Origin: Paractinoplanes deccanensis
Lineage (GTDB): Bacteria; Actinomycetota; Actinomycetes; Mycobacteriales; Micromonosporaceae
DNA length: 64,000 nucleotides
Direction: 5' to 3'
Assembly: GCF_016862115.1 (NCBI RefSeq)
Contig: NZ_BOMI01000082.1
Span: 114,257-178,256 of the forward strand
The notes below the pieces were generated by a model. The model was not told the origin of the DNA and did no database searches. It saw nothing but the letters and a program-made list of their open reading frames with translations. The translations under genes and the position numbers were made by a program. Positions 48,319-57,243 of this stretch are shown piece after piece (the stretch's first letter is position 1; every line of letters starts with the position of its first letter).

Positions 48319-51063
48319 TCAGCTGTCGCCGCCGGTCTCGCCGACGGGGGCCGCGTTGACGTCGTCGATCGCGTACTTCTTGGCGGCCTCGGCCGGCACG
48401 TGCGCCGGCACCTTGCCGCGCAGCGCCAGCTGGCGCAGCGTGGCCACGGCCACCGACTCGCCGTCCACGTGGAAGTGGCGGCGCAGCGCGTGCCGGGTGT
48501 CGCTCATGCCGAAGCCGTCGGTGCCCAGCGACGTGTAGTCGTTCGGCACCCAGCGGGCGATCAGGTCGGGGACCGCGCGCATGAAGTCGCTGACCGCGAC
48601 GACCGGGCCCTCGGTGCCCTCCAGCTTCTGCTGGATGTACGGCTTGCGCTGGGTGTCACCGGGGTTGAGCAGGTTGTGCTCCTCGGCCTCGACCGCGTCG
48701 CGGCGCAGCTCGGTCCACGAGGTGACCGACCAGACGTCGGCGGACACGCCCCAGTCCTGGGCGAGCAGCTGCTGGGCCTTGAGCGCCCACGCCATGCCGG
48801 TGCCGGAGGCGAGCAGCTGCGCCTTCGGGCCGTTCTCCTGCGGCGCCGCAGCATACCGGTAGATGCCCTTGAGCAGGCCCTCCCGGTCGACGTCGGCGGG
48901 CTCGGCCGGCTGGACCGCCGGCTCGTTGTAGACGGTGAGGTAGTAGAAGACGTTCTCCTGCTTCTCGCCGTACATGCGGTGCAGGCCGTCCTCGACGATG
49001 TGCGCGATCTCGAACGCGAACGCCGGGTCGTAGGCCACGACGGCCGGGTTGGTCGCCGCGATCAGCAGCGAGTGACCGTCCTCGTGCTGGAGGCCCTCAC
49101 CGTTGAGCGTGGTGCGGCCCGCGGTGGCGCCGAGCAGGAAGCCGCGGGTCATCTGGTCGGCGGCCGCCCACAGCTCGTCCGCCGTGCGCTGGAAGCCGAA
49201 CATCGAGTAGAAGATGTACAGCGGGATCATCGGCTCGTCGTGCGTCGCGTACGACGTACCGGCGGCGATGAAGCTCGCGGTCGACCCGGCCTCGTTGATC
49301 CCCTCGTGCAGGATCTGGCCGTTGGTCGCCTCCTTGTACGACAGGAAGAGCTCCCGGTCGACCGACGTGTAGGTCTGGCCGTGCGGGTTGTAGATCTTCT
49401 TGGTCGGGAAGAGCGAGTCCATGCCGAACGTGCGGGCCTCGTCCGGGATGATCGGCACCCACCGGGCGCCGAACTCCTTGTCCTTCATGAGGTCCTTGAG
49501 CAGGCGCACGAAGGCCATCGTGGTGGCGACCTTCTGCTTGCCGCTGCCCCGCTTGACGTCGCCGAACGCCTTCGAGTCGGGGATCTGGAGGATCTTGCCC
49601 TTGGTGCGGCGGCTCGGGATGGAACCGCCGAGCTCGCGCCGGCGCTCGAGCATGTACTGCATCTCGTCGGACTTCTCGCCGGGGTGGTAGTACGGCGGGA
49701 GGTACGGGTTCTCCTCGAGCTGCTTGTCGCTGATGTCGAGGTAAAGCGTGTCCCGGAAGCCCTTGAGGTCGTCCAGGGTCAGCTTCTTCATCTGGTGGGT
49801 CGCGTTGCGCGCCTCGAAGTGCGAGCCGAGCGTCCAGCCCTTGATCGTCTTGGCGAGGATCACGGTCGGCTGGCCGGTGTGCTCCATGGCCGCCTTGTAC
49901 GCCGCGTACAGCTTGCGGTAGTCGTGGCCGCCGCGCTTGAGGTTCCAGATCTCGTCGTCGGACATGCCCTCGACGAGCTTGCGGGTGCGCGGGTCGCGGC
50001 CGAAGAAGTGCTCGCGAACGTACGCCCCGGACTCGCCCTTGTAGGTCTGGTAGTCGCCGTCCGGCGTCACGTTCATGAGGTTGACCAGCGCGCCGTCGCT
50101 GTCGGCGGCGAGCAGCGGGTCCCACTCCCGGCCCCAGATGACCTTGATGACGTTCCAGCCGGCGCCACGGAAGAACGCCTCGAGCTCCTGGATCACCTTG
50201 CCGTTGCCGCGCACCGGCCCGTCGAGCCGCTGGAGGTTGCAGTTGATCACGAAGGTGAGGTTGTCGAGCTCCTCGCGGGCGGCCAGGCCGATCGCGCCGA
50301 GCGACTCGACCTCGTCCATCTCGCCGTCGCCGAGGAACGCCCAGACGTGCTGCTGGCTGGTGTCCTTGATGCCGCGGTTGTGCAGGTAGCGGTTGTAGCG
50401 CGCCTGGTAGATCGCGTTCAGCGGGCCGAGGCCCATGCTGACCGTCGGGAACTCCCAGAAGTTGGGCATCAGGCGCGGGTGCGGGTACGACGGGAGGCCG
50501 CCGCCCGGGTGCGACAGCTCCTGCCGGAAGCCGTCCAGGTCGTTCTCGGTGAGCCGGCCCTCCATGAACGCCCGCGCGTACATGCCGGGGGAGGCGTGGC
50601 CCTGGAAGAAGATGTGGTCGCCGCCGCCGGGGTGGTCCTTGCCGCGGAAGAAGTGGTTCATGCCGACCTCGTAGAGGCTGGCGCTCGACGCGTACGTCGA
50701 GATGTGGCCGCCGACGCCGATCTCGGGCCGCTGCGCGCGGTGCACCAGCATGGCCGCGTTCCACCGGATGTACGCCCGGATGCGCCGCTCGACGAACTCG
50801 TCACCGGGGAACCACGGCTCGCGCTCGGGAGTGATCGTGTTGACGTAGTCGGTGGAGGTCAGCGGCGGGATGCCCACCTGTCGCTCCCGGGCCCGCTCCA
50901 GCAGGCGCAACATAACGTAACGGGCTCTCTTGGCGCCCCGTTCGTCGATGACTCCGTCGAGCGACTCGACCCACTCGTTCGTTTCCTCGGGGTCGATGTC
51001 CGGAAGCTGGCTCGGCAGGCCGTCGCTGATCACCGGGCGCTTGCGCTCCGTGGCCACAGGCAT
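48319..51063 (-). CDS. aceE: Pyruvate dehydrogenase E1 component, homodimeric type
   Basis: 914 residues, the normal length. 'VGGHISTYASSASLYEVGMN' then 'HFFRGKDHPGGGDHIFFQGH' is diagnostic. The thiamine diphosphate/Mg motif is 'LGDGEMDEVESLGAIGLA' with 'NLTFVINCNLQRLDGPV'. The enzyme decarboxylates pyruvate and passes the acetyl group to E2. ATG 51063 abuts AGAGGA, so GTG 51057, two codons in, with normal spacing may be the true start. A palindrome TACTGATCAGTA lies 125 bp upstream. DUF3052 and a peroxiredoxin, the usual actinobacterial neighbours, are here 8-9 kb away because three other genes intervene. Confidence 0.96.
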   Translation of the reverse strand: MPVATERKRPVISDGLPSQLPDIDPEETNEWVESLDGVIDERGAKRARYVMLRLLERARERQVGIPPLTSTDYVNTITPEREPWFPGDEFVERRIRAYIRWNAAMLVHRAQRPEIGVGGHISTYASSASLYEVGMNHFFRGKDHPGGGDHIFFQGHASPGMYARAFMEGRLTENDLDGFRQELSHPGGGLPSYPHPRLMPNFWEFPTVSMGLGPLNAIYQARYNRYLHNRGIKDTSQQHVWAFLGDGEMDEVESLGAIGLAAREELDNLTFVINCNLQRLDGPVRGNGKVIQELEAFFRGAGWNVIKVIWGREWDPLLAADSDGALVNLMNVTPDGDYQTYKGESGAYVREHFFGRDPRTRKLVEGMSDDEIWNLKRGGHDYRKLYAAYKAAMEHTGQPTVILAKTIKGWTLGSHFEARNATHQMKKLTLDDLKGFRDTLYLDISDKQLEENPYLPPYYHPGEKSDEMQYMLERRRELGGSIPSRRTKGKILQIPDSKAFGDVKRGSGKQKVATTMAFVRLLKDLMKDKEFGARWVPIIPDEARTFGMDSLFPTKKIYNPHGQTYTSVDRELFLSYKEATNGQILHEGINEAGSTASFIAAGTSYATHDEPMIPLYIFYSMFGFQRTADELWAAADQMTRGFLLGATAGRTTLNGEGLQHEDGHSLLIAATNPAVVAYDPAFAFEIAHIVEDGLHRMYGEKQENVFYYLTVYNEPAVQPAEPADVDREGLLKGIYRYAAAPQENGPKAQLLASGTGMAWALKAQQLLAQDWGVSADVWSVTSWTELRRDAVEAEEHNLLNPGDTQRKPYIQQKLEGTEGPVVAVSDFMRAVPDLIARWVPNDYTSLGTDGFGMSDTRHALRRHFHVDGESVAVATLRQLALRGKVPAHVPAEAAKKYAIDDVNAAPVGETGGDS

Positions 51064-51187
51064 TCCTCTTGGTCGGGTGTCGGACCGAGCGGCCCATTGT
51101 GTGAGTCGCGCGGTAATAACTCCATCCTGCCCCTTCGCAGTGTGCGGCGTCACGCCTACCGTCCGGCTACGCGATACGCGACACACG

Positions 51188-51199
51188 TACTGATCAGTA
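51188..51199. promoter_or_regulatory. 12-bp palindrome upstream of aceE
   Basis: TACTGATCAGTA is a perfect dyad in the 150-bp gap between yjbQ and aceE. Next to it, towards aceE, TACGCGA occurs twice in tandem (51169-51182 region). Together they look like the control region of aceE; no regulator can be named. Confidence 0.4.
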
Positions 51200-51213
51200 A
51201 CATCTACCTTTCA

Positions 51214-51618
51214 CTAACCGGGCAGGAAGCTGAACCGTACCTGGCGCGTGGGATTGTCTCCGTTGGTGTCCACCAGGCAGACGGACTGCCACGTGCCGAG
51301 CGCGATCCGGCCATCGATCACGGGCAATGACGCGTACGGCGGGATCCACGCCGGAAGGACGTGATCGCGGCCGTGCCCCTTGGAGCCGTGCCGGTGCCGC
51401 CACTTGTCCTGGGCGGGCAGGAGCTCGTCGATCGCGGTGAGCAGGTCGTCGTCCGAGCCGGCGCCGGTCTCGATGATCGCGATGCCGGCGGTGGCGTGCG
51501 GGACGAAGACGTGCAGCAGGCCGTCCCCTTCGGATCGCACGAACTCGGCGGCCTCGGCCGTGATGTCCCGGACGACGGGGCGGTCGCCGGTCCGGACCGT
51601 GATCACTTCAGTGCGCAT
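51214..51618 (-). CDS. YjbQ family protein (UPF0047, secondary thiamine-phosphate synthase type)
   Basis: 134 residues. 'GLLHVFVPHATAGIAIIETG', 'KWRHRHGSKGHGRDHVLPAW' and 'LGTWQSVCLVDTNGDNPTRQ' are the conserved blocks, with the histidines that may bind metal. Family members have weak thiamine-phosphate synthase activity, but the physiological role is not settled. The link to thiamine is interesting beside two thiamine-dependent E1 genes, though that may be chance. ATG 51618 fits the family start; its ribosome site is poor. It is upstream of aceE on the same strand with a 150-bp gap. Confidence 0.88.
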   Translation of the reverse strand: MRTEVITVRTGDRPVVRDITAEAAEFVRSEGDGLLHVFVPHATAGIAIIETGAGSDDDLLTAIDELLPAQDKWRHRHGSKGHGRDHVLPAWIPPYASLPVIDGRIALGTWQSVCLVDTNGDNPTRQVRFSFLPG

Positions 51619-51714
51619 GGGAGGAGTCTGCCAGCCGCCCATACCAGTCCGCGCGGCGATGCATCTACCCCATAAACCCGTTTCAGCCTTATTTACCCCT
51701 GAAATGGCTACCTT

Positions 51715-54700
51715 GTGGTGGAAGAAGGAATCGAACGCGGGGGTGTGAGAGCAGTGCAAGCAGAGGTGCCGCGGCGACGGCGGCGAAACTCCAGATGGGC
51801 GCTCGCGGTCGTGACCGCGCTGCTGTCGGTGGCCGGGATCGTGACCAATCCCGCCCCGGCGTCGGCGGCACCGTCCGCGCCGGACTCGGCCACGGCCGTG
51901 GCGGGACGCCGCAGCATCCTGGTCAGCTGGGTCATGCCGGCCAACCCGGGCACCGTGGCCGGCTACCGGGCGACCACCAGCCCGGGCAACTTCACCTGCG
52001 ACGTGACGTCACCGTCGCAGACCTCGTGCACCATCGGCGGCCTCACGGCGCTCACCTCGTACACCGTCAACGTCATCGCCTGCACGACCACGCCGCCGAA
52101 CGTCGGCGACTGCTCGGCCCCGGCGACGTCGAACTCGGCCGTGCCCGGCCCGCCGGGCGCACCGACCTCGGTCGGCGCCGTCTACCAGGACAACCCGAAC
52201 AAGATGCGGGTGTCGTGGACGCCGGGCACCGCGGGCCCCGGCATCGCGTCGTACAAGGTCACGCCGTACCCGCTGACCGACGGCCTCACCGGGACCTGCA
52301 CCACCCTGGTGACCCACCCGACCACCACCTGTGACTTCGAGAACCTGGTCTCGGACACGTCGTACACGTTCCGCGTGCAGGCCAACGGCGTGACGAACGA
52401 GGCCGGCAGCACCGGCACCTCGCTGGTCAGCGCCGCCTCGCCCGCGAAGGTCGCCGGGCCGCCGCACAAGCCGGCCAAGCCCACCACGGCCTACCTCGAC
52501 GACACCTCGGTGACGGTCTCGTGGGACAAGCCGGCCGGCGGCCAGCCGATCACCGGTTACTCGGTGGTGGGCAGCCCCTCCGGCAGCTGCTCGTCGGTGG
52601 ACCCGGACGTGACGACCTGTGACGTCACCGGGCTCACCGGCTCCACCTCGTACACCTTCACGGTGGCGGCCACCGGCGACGCCGGGGGCACCTCCGGGCC
52701 GAGCGACCCCTCGGACGCGGTCATCCCCGCCTTCCCCGGCAAGCCCGAGCCGCCCGCCGTCGAGCTGGGCGACCAGGCCGGCGAGGCGCTGGTCTACTGG
52801 GAGCCGCCGGCCGACGGCGGCACCGTCACGCAGTACATCGTGCGGTCCTACTCGCCGGACGACCAGACGTGGGGCGAGGGCTGCACGGTCAGCGCGCCCA
52901 CCACCGAGTGCGTGATCAGCACGCTGGAGAACGCGAAGTCCTACCAGTTCGACGTCACGGCGAAGAACGCGGCCGGCGAGCAGACCTCCGGTCTGAGCTC
53001 CCCGCCGATCGTCTCCGAGCTGCCGGGCAAGCCCTCCACGCCGGTCGTGACGCTGGGCGACGCGCCGGGCGAGGTGAGCCTCACCTGGCAGCCGCCGGCC
53101 TCGGGCGGCACGATCACCAGCTACGGCGTGACGGCCATCCCGGCCACCGGCTTCGTCGCGGGCGTCAAGTCCGGCGACTGCGCCGCGAACCTGAGCGCGC
53201 CGGCCTGTGAGATCACCGGCCTGGACCCCACCGTCTCGTACACCTTCCAGGTGGCCGCGGCCGGTGACCTCGGCGCCACCGCCTCCGACCCGAGCGACCC
53301 GATCATCCCGGACGAGCCGGGCGTGCCCCGCACCGTGGCCGCGGCGATCGGCGACGCCGAGGGCACCGCCACGGTGACCTGGCTGGCCCCGAACACCGGC
53401 GGCGAGGTCGTCACCTACGACGTGACGGCCGCGTCGGACCAGGGCGCCGAGAGCTTCGGATGCGCCGACGTTGACGCCGGCGTGACCGAGTGTGCCGTCA
53501 CCGGGCTGGACCCGGCCACCGCGTACACCTTCACGGTCACCGCGACCAACACCGCCGGCACCTCGGCCGGTGTGGCCGCCGAGCCGCTCGTGCCGAGCGC
53601 GCCGGGCAAGCCCACCACCCCGGAGGTGACGCTCGGCGACGCGCCGGGCAAGGTCAACCTGACCTGGGACGCTCCGGTGAGCGGCGGCGCGGTGAACGGC
53701 TACACCGTGAACGTCATCCCCGCGACCGGCGCCGACGTGGGCGTGCTGGACGCGTCCTGCGCCACCGACCTCGACAACCCGGCCTGCCTGATCACCGACC
53801 TGGACCCCGCCGTCTCGTACACCTTCACGGTGAGCGCGGAGGGCGACCTCGACACGGTGACCTCCGACCCGAGCGCGGCCATCGTGCCCGACGTGGTCGG
53901 CGTGCCGGCGGACGTGACGGCGAAACTGGTCGCCGCCACACCCGGCCAGATCCGGGTGACCTGGGCCGCGCCCACCTCCGGCGGCACCGTCGACACCTAC
54001 ACGGTCCGGGCCCTCCCGCTCGACGGCGCCACGGCGCCGAGCAACGCACCGTGCGAGGTCGCCGGCGACGCCGTCACGCTCGCCTGCACCCTCGAGGACC
54101 TGGACCTGGCCGGCGAGTACCAGTTCACGGTCGAGGCCGAGAACCTGCTCGGCCCGGGCAGCGCCTCGGTGGCGACCGCGGCGCTGATGCCCGACGAGCC
54201 GGGCGCGCCGCAGACGGTGGCGGCGGGCCTGGTCGAGAACACCCCGGCGGCGGTCGACGTGACCTGGTCGGCACCCATCACCGGCGGGGCGCCGACGAGC
54301 TACGTGGTCACCTCCGCGTCGACCGAGTCCGGACCCGAGACGTTCGGCTGCCCGGACCTCACGGCGAACGACCTCACCTGCCGGATCACCGGCCTCGACA
54401 CGGCCAAGCACTACACCTTCACGGTGGCCGCCGCGAACGCGGTCGGCGACACGGCAGCGGCGCCCACCGCCGCCATCGTGGCGGACGCCCCGGGCGAGCC
54501 CACCTCGGTCGCCGCGGACCTGGACGCCATCGCCGGCGCCGGGAACGCGCTGGTCACCTGGGTGGAGCCGACCGGCGACGCCGAGATCGACGGCTACACC
54601 GTGACGGCGACCTCGCCGGACGGCGGCGTCACCCCGAGCGACTGCACCGCCCTCGCGGGCGAGACCGAGTGCCTCGTGGCGGGTCTCGAGGAGGACAAGC

Positions 54701-57105
54701 AGTACGCGTTCACCGTCGCGGCGGGGAACCTGGCCGGCGAGACCGCCTCGGCGGCGACCGACCCGATCGTTCCCGGCGCACCGCTCGCACCCACCGACGT
54801 GCAGGCGGGCGTCACCACGACGCCCGGCACGGTCGTCGTGAGCTGGACGCAGCCGCCCGGCGTCGTCGTGGACACGTGGACGGTCACGCCGGAGTCGTCC
54901 GACGGCGGCACCGAGCCGTCCCCCTGCGTGGTCACGCCTCCGCAGGCCCTCCAGTGCACGTTCGCCGGCCTGAGCCAGGACAAGCACTACACGTTCGCCA
55001 TCACCTCGGAGAACGTGCTGGGCCCCGGCCTCGGCTACACGACTGACCCGCCGGTGATCCCGAACCGGCCGGCCACGCCGGGAGCACCGCAGGCCGAGAT
55101 CACCTCGGTCGACGAGAACGCCGGGACCGGCACCGTCACGGTGACCTGGCGCGCGGCGCCGGAGAGCGCGGGACCGATCACCGGTTACACGATCACCGCG
55201 TACGCCGAGAGCGACCCCGGCGTCCGGCTGCTCCAGCAGTCCTGCGTGGAGGTGCTCGCGGACGGCCCGCTCACCTGCGACTTCACGGTCTCGTCGCTGG
55301 AGGACACGTACACCTTCACGGTGTCCTCGATCGGCGCGGGCGGCTCGGCCGCCGAGAGCGCGCCGAGCGAGCCGGTCGACATGCGCGCACCGGGCCTGCC
55401 CGGCACACCCACGGTCACGCTGGGCGGGGCCAACGCCGTCCGGGTCACCTGGGACGCGCCGGTCGAGGGCGGCCCGATCGTCGGCTACGACGTGCGGTCG
55501 AGCCCGATCGTCGTCACCCCGCAGAACTGCACCAACGTGGGCGCCAAGAGCCGGACCTGCATCTTCACCGGCCTGACCAGCGGCAACCGGTACAGCTTCA
55601 ACGTGCGGGCCAACGGCACCGGCGGCCGCTACGTCGAGACGGACTTCTCGGAGACCATCCTCGTCGGCGCGCCGGACGTGCCGGAGCGGCCGGTGGTCGC
55701 CCCGGGCGACGCGACCGACACGGTCCGGGTCAGCTGGACGCGCCCCGCCGCGGGCGCGGGCATCGCGGGCTACACGGTGCAGCTCGAGAACGGCTCGGAG
55801 GCGTGCACGGCGCTCTCCGACCAGACCTCGTGCGCGGCCACCGGCCTCACCGCCGCCAGCTCGTACCGCTTCCGGGTGCAGGCCAACGGCGTGGTCGACG
55901 CCGGCGACTCGGCGTTCAGCCCGTTCTCCGAGGCGATCGTGCCGGGCGCGCCCGGCCGGCCGCAGAACGTCGACGTGGTCGGCGGCGACCGGCAGATCGC
56001 GGTGTCGTGGTCCGCGCCGCAGTACGGCGCCGACCGGGTCGTGTCCTACCGGGCGGTGGCGACGCCGGGCGGTGGCTCCTGCACGACGGCCTCCGCGGCC
56101 GTACGCGAATGTGTCATCACCGCCTCGGTGGAGAATCTGGCGTCGTACCGGGTCACCGTGGTCGCGGTCGGCGCCGGCCTGGAGTCGCCGGCCAGCGTGC
56201 CGTCGGCCCGGGTGCGGCCCACCGCCGGCCCGCCGGGAGCGCCGGCCGGCGTGCAGGCCAGCGGGCTCAACGCCGGCGCGCGGGTCAGCTGGACGGCGCC
56301 CGCGGCCACCGGTGACGGGGTCGCCGGCTACACCGCCACCGCGACGAACACCGCCGGAAGCTCGCGCAGCTGCTCGACCACCGAGCTGACCTGCACGATC
56401 TCGGGCCTGACCAACGCGCAGACCTACCGGGTCACGGTGGTGGCCCTGGGCCGCGGTGCCAGCGGCTACTCGCCACCGAGCGCGGCGGTGACGGTCGTGC
56501 CGAGCGTCCCGCCGAGCGCGCCGACCAACGCGAGCCTGGTCGTGGGGGCACGGGCCTTCACGGTGAGCTGGACCGCGTCGGCCGGGCAGGGCGACGGCCT
56601 GACGGGCTACACCGCCACGGCGAGCGGCGGCGGTACGTCCCTGACGTGCACGACGACGACCACGAGCTGCACGATCAGCGGGCTCACCGCGGGCACCTCC
56701 TACACGGTCAGCGTGGTGGCGAACGGCACCCAGCAGGGCACGGTCTCGACCGCGGCCACGGTGGCCGGCGAACACGTGGCGCTCACCGCCACCGCGCCGA
56801 CGCTGCCCAGCACGCTGCCCATCTCGGCCGGCACGCTGACCAGCTCGGCGGCCTCGCCGCTGCGGCTCGGCCAGCAGGTGACGATCAGCGGCACCGGCTA
56901 CGCGCCGTACACCGGGGTCACCGTGGGCATCTACCCGGGCCCGGGCCGGCTGGGCGCCACGGTCACCAACGCCGACGGGTCGTTCAGCCTGCCGGTGACG
57001 ATCGGGAACGTCACGGCCGGCACCAGCCGCACGATCACCGCGGGCGGCATGTTCACCGCCGGCACGGTGCGGTACAAGACGCTCTCCGTGACCGTCAACC
57101 CGTAA
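51715..57105 (+). CDS. Giant secreted protein with 17 fibronectin type III domains, each with a cysteine pair
   Basis: 1,796 residues. A basic N-terminus (RRRRR at about 20-24) leads to a signal peptide 'RWALAVVTALLSVAGIVTNP' cleaved near ASAA. Then come 17 Fn3 domains of about 90-105 residues, joined by short Pro-Gly linkers ('PGKP', 'PGVP'). Each has two cysteines 5-15 residues apart, for example 'CTVSAPTTEC', 'CTALAGETEC' and 'CTTTTTSC', before a conserved hydrophobic strand (I-T/S-G-L). The last about 110 residues form a different beta domain ('LGQQVTISGTGYAPYTGVTV'). No LPXTG, membrane anchor or catalytic domain is seen. It is probably an extended surface or matrix protein. GTG 51745 or 51754 are alternative starts. 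A hairpin follows at 57118-57153. Confidence 0.88.
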   Translation: MVEEGIERGGVRAVQAEVPRRRRRNSRWALAVVTALLSVAGIVTNPAPASAAPSAPDSATAVAGRRSILVSWVMPANPGTVAGYRATTSPGNFTCDVTSPSQTSCTIGGLTALTSYTVNVIACTTTPPNVGDCSAPATSNSAVPGPPGAPTSVGAVYQDNPNKMRVSWTPGTAGPGIASYKVTPYPLTDGLTGTCTTLVTHPTTTCDFENLVSDTSYTFRVQANGVTNEAGSTGTSLVSAASPAKVAGPPHKPAKPTTAYLDDTSVTVSWDKPAGGQPITGYSVVGSPSGSCSSVDPDVTTCDVTGLTGSTSYTFTVAATGDAGGTSGPSDPSDAVIPAFPGKPEPPAVELGDQAGEALVYWEPPADGGTVTQYIVRSYSPDDQTWGEGCTVSAPTTECVISTLENAKSYQFDVTAKNAAGEQTSGLSSPPIVSELPGKPSTPVVTLGDAPGEVSLTWQPPASGGTITSYGVTAIPATGFVAGVKSGDCAANLSAPACEITGLDPTVSYTFQVAAAGDLGATASDPSDPIIPDEPGVPRTVAAAIGDAEGTATVTWLAPNTGGEVVTYDVTAASDQGAESFGCADVDAGVTECAVTGLDPATAYTFTVTATNTAGTSAGVAAEPLVPSAPGKPTTPEVTLGDAPGKVNLTWDAPVSGGAVNGYTVNVIPATGADVGVLDASCATDLDNPACLITDLDPAVSYTFTVSAEGDLDTVTSDPSAAIVPDVVGVPADVTAKLVAATPGQIRVTWAAPTSGGTVDTYTVRALPLDGATAPSNAPCEVAGDAVTLACTLEDLDLAGEYQFTVEAENLLGPGSASVATAALMPDEPGAPQTVAAGLVENTPAAVDVTWSAPITGGAPTSYVVTSASTESGPETFGCPDLTANDLTCRITGLDTAKHYTFTVAAANAVGDTAAAPTAAIVADAPGEPTSVAADLDAIAGAGNALVTWVEPTGDAEIDGYTVTATSPDGGVTPSDCTALAGETECLVAGLEEDKQYAFTVAAGNLAGETASAATDPIVPGAPLAPTDVQAGVTTTPGTVVVSWTQPPGVVVDTWTVTPESSDGGTEPSPCVVTPPQALQCTFAGLSQDKHYTFAITSENVLGPGLGYTTDPPVIPNRPATPGAPQAEITSVDENAGTGTVTVTWRAAPESAGPITGYTITAYAESDPGVRLLQQSCVEVLADGPLTCDFTVSSLEDTYTFTVSSIGAGGSAAESAPSEPVDMRAPGLPGTPTVTLGGANAVRVTWDAPVEGGPIVGYDVRSSPIVVTPQNCTNVGAKSRTCIFTGLTSGNRYSFNVRANGTGGRYVETDFSETILVGAPDVPERPVVAPGDATDTVRVSWTRPAAGAGIAGYTVQLENGSEACTALSDQTSCAATGLTAASSYRFRVQANGVVDAGDSAFSPFSEAIVPGAPGRPQNVDVVGGDRQIAVSWSAPQYGADRVVSYRAVATPGGGSCTTASAAVRECVITASVENLASYRVTVVAVGAGLESPASVPSARVRPTAGPPGAPAGVQASGLNAGARVSWTAPAATGDGVAGYTATATNTAGSSRSCSTTELTCTISGLTNAQTYRVTVVALGRGASGYSPPSAAVTVVPSVPPSAPTNASLVVGARAFTVSWTASAGQGDGLTGYTATASGGGTSLTCTTTTTSCTISGLTAGTSYTVSVVANGTQQGTVSTAATVAGEHVALTATAPTLPSTLPISAGTLTSSAASPLRLGQQVTISGTGYAPYTGVTVGIYPGPGRLGATVTNADGSFSLPVTIGNVTAGTSRTITAGGMFTAGTVRYKTLSVTVNP

Positions 57106-57117
57106 GACGAACCGCCC

Positions 57118-57153
57118 GACGGGCCGCGTCCACATCGGTGGGCGCGGCCCGTC
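57118..57153 (+). terminator. Terminator hairpin after the Fn3 gene
   Basis: GACGGGCCGCG (57118-57128) pairs with CGCGGCCCGTC (57143-57153) across a 14-base loop, 12 bp after the stop. No T tract. Confidence 0.65.
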
Positions 57154-57243
57154 CCATCGGGGCGTGGCGAAATTCGCTCCACGTCAGACTTCCGAGATCT
57201 CGCACGTCACGGCGCTGAGGCCGATTTTCCGCCGGTTTACGGC

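Noticed and set aside
46186..51330. A plus-strand open frame of about 1,700 codons
   Set aside because: It lies opposite the chemoreceptor and aceE genes, whose families are certain, and its translation is low-complexity.
52009..57135. A minus-strand open frame of about 1,700 codons opposite the Fn3 gene
   Set aside because: It mirrors the Fn3 repeats, shows no domain, and the plus-strand frame has a signal peptide and regular Fn3 motifs.
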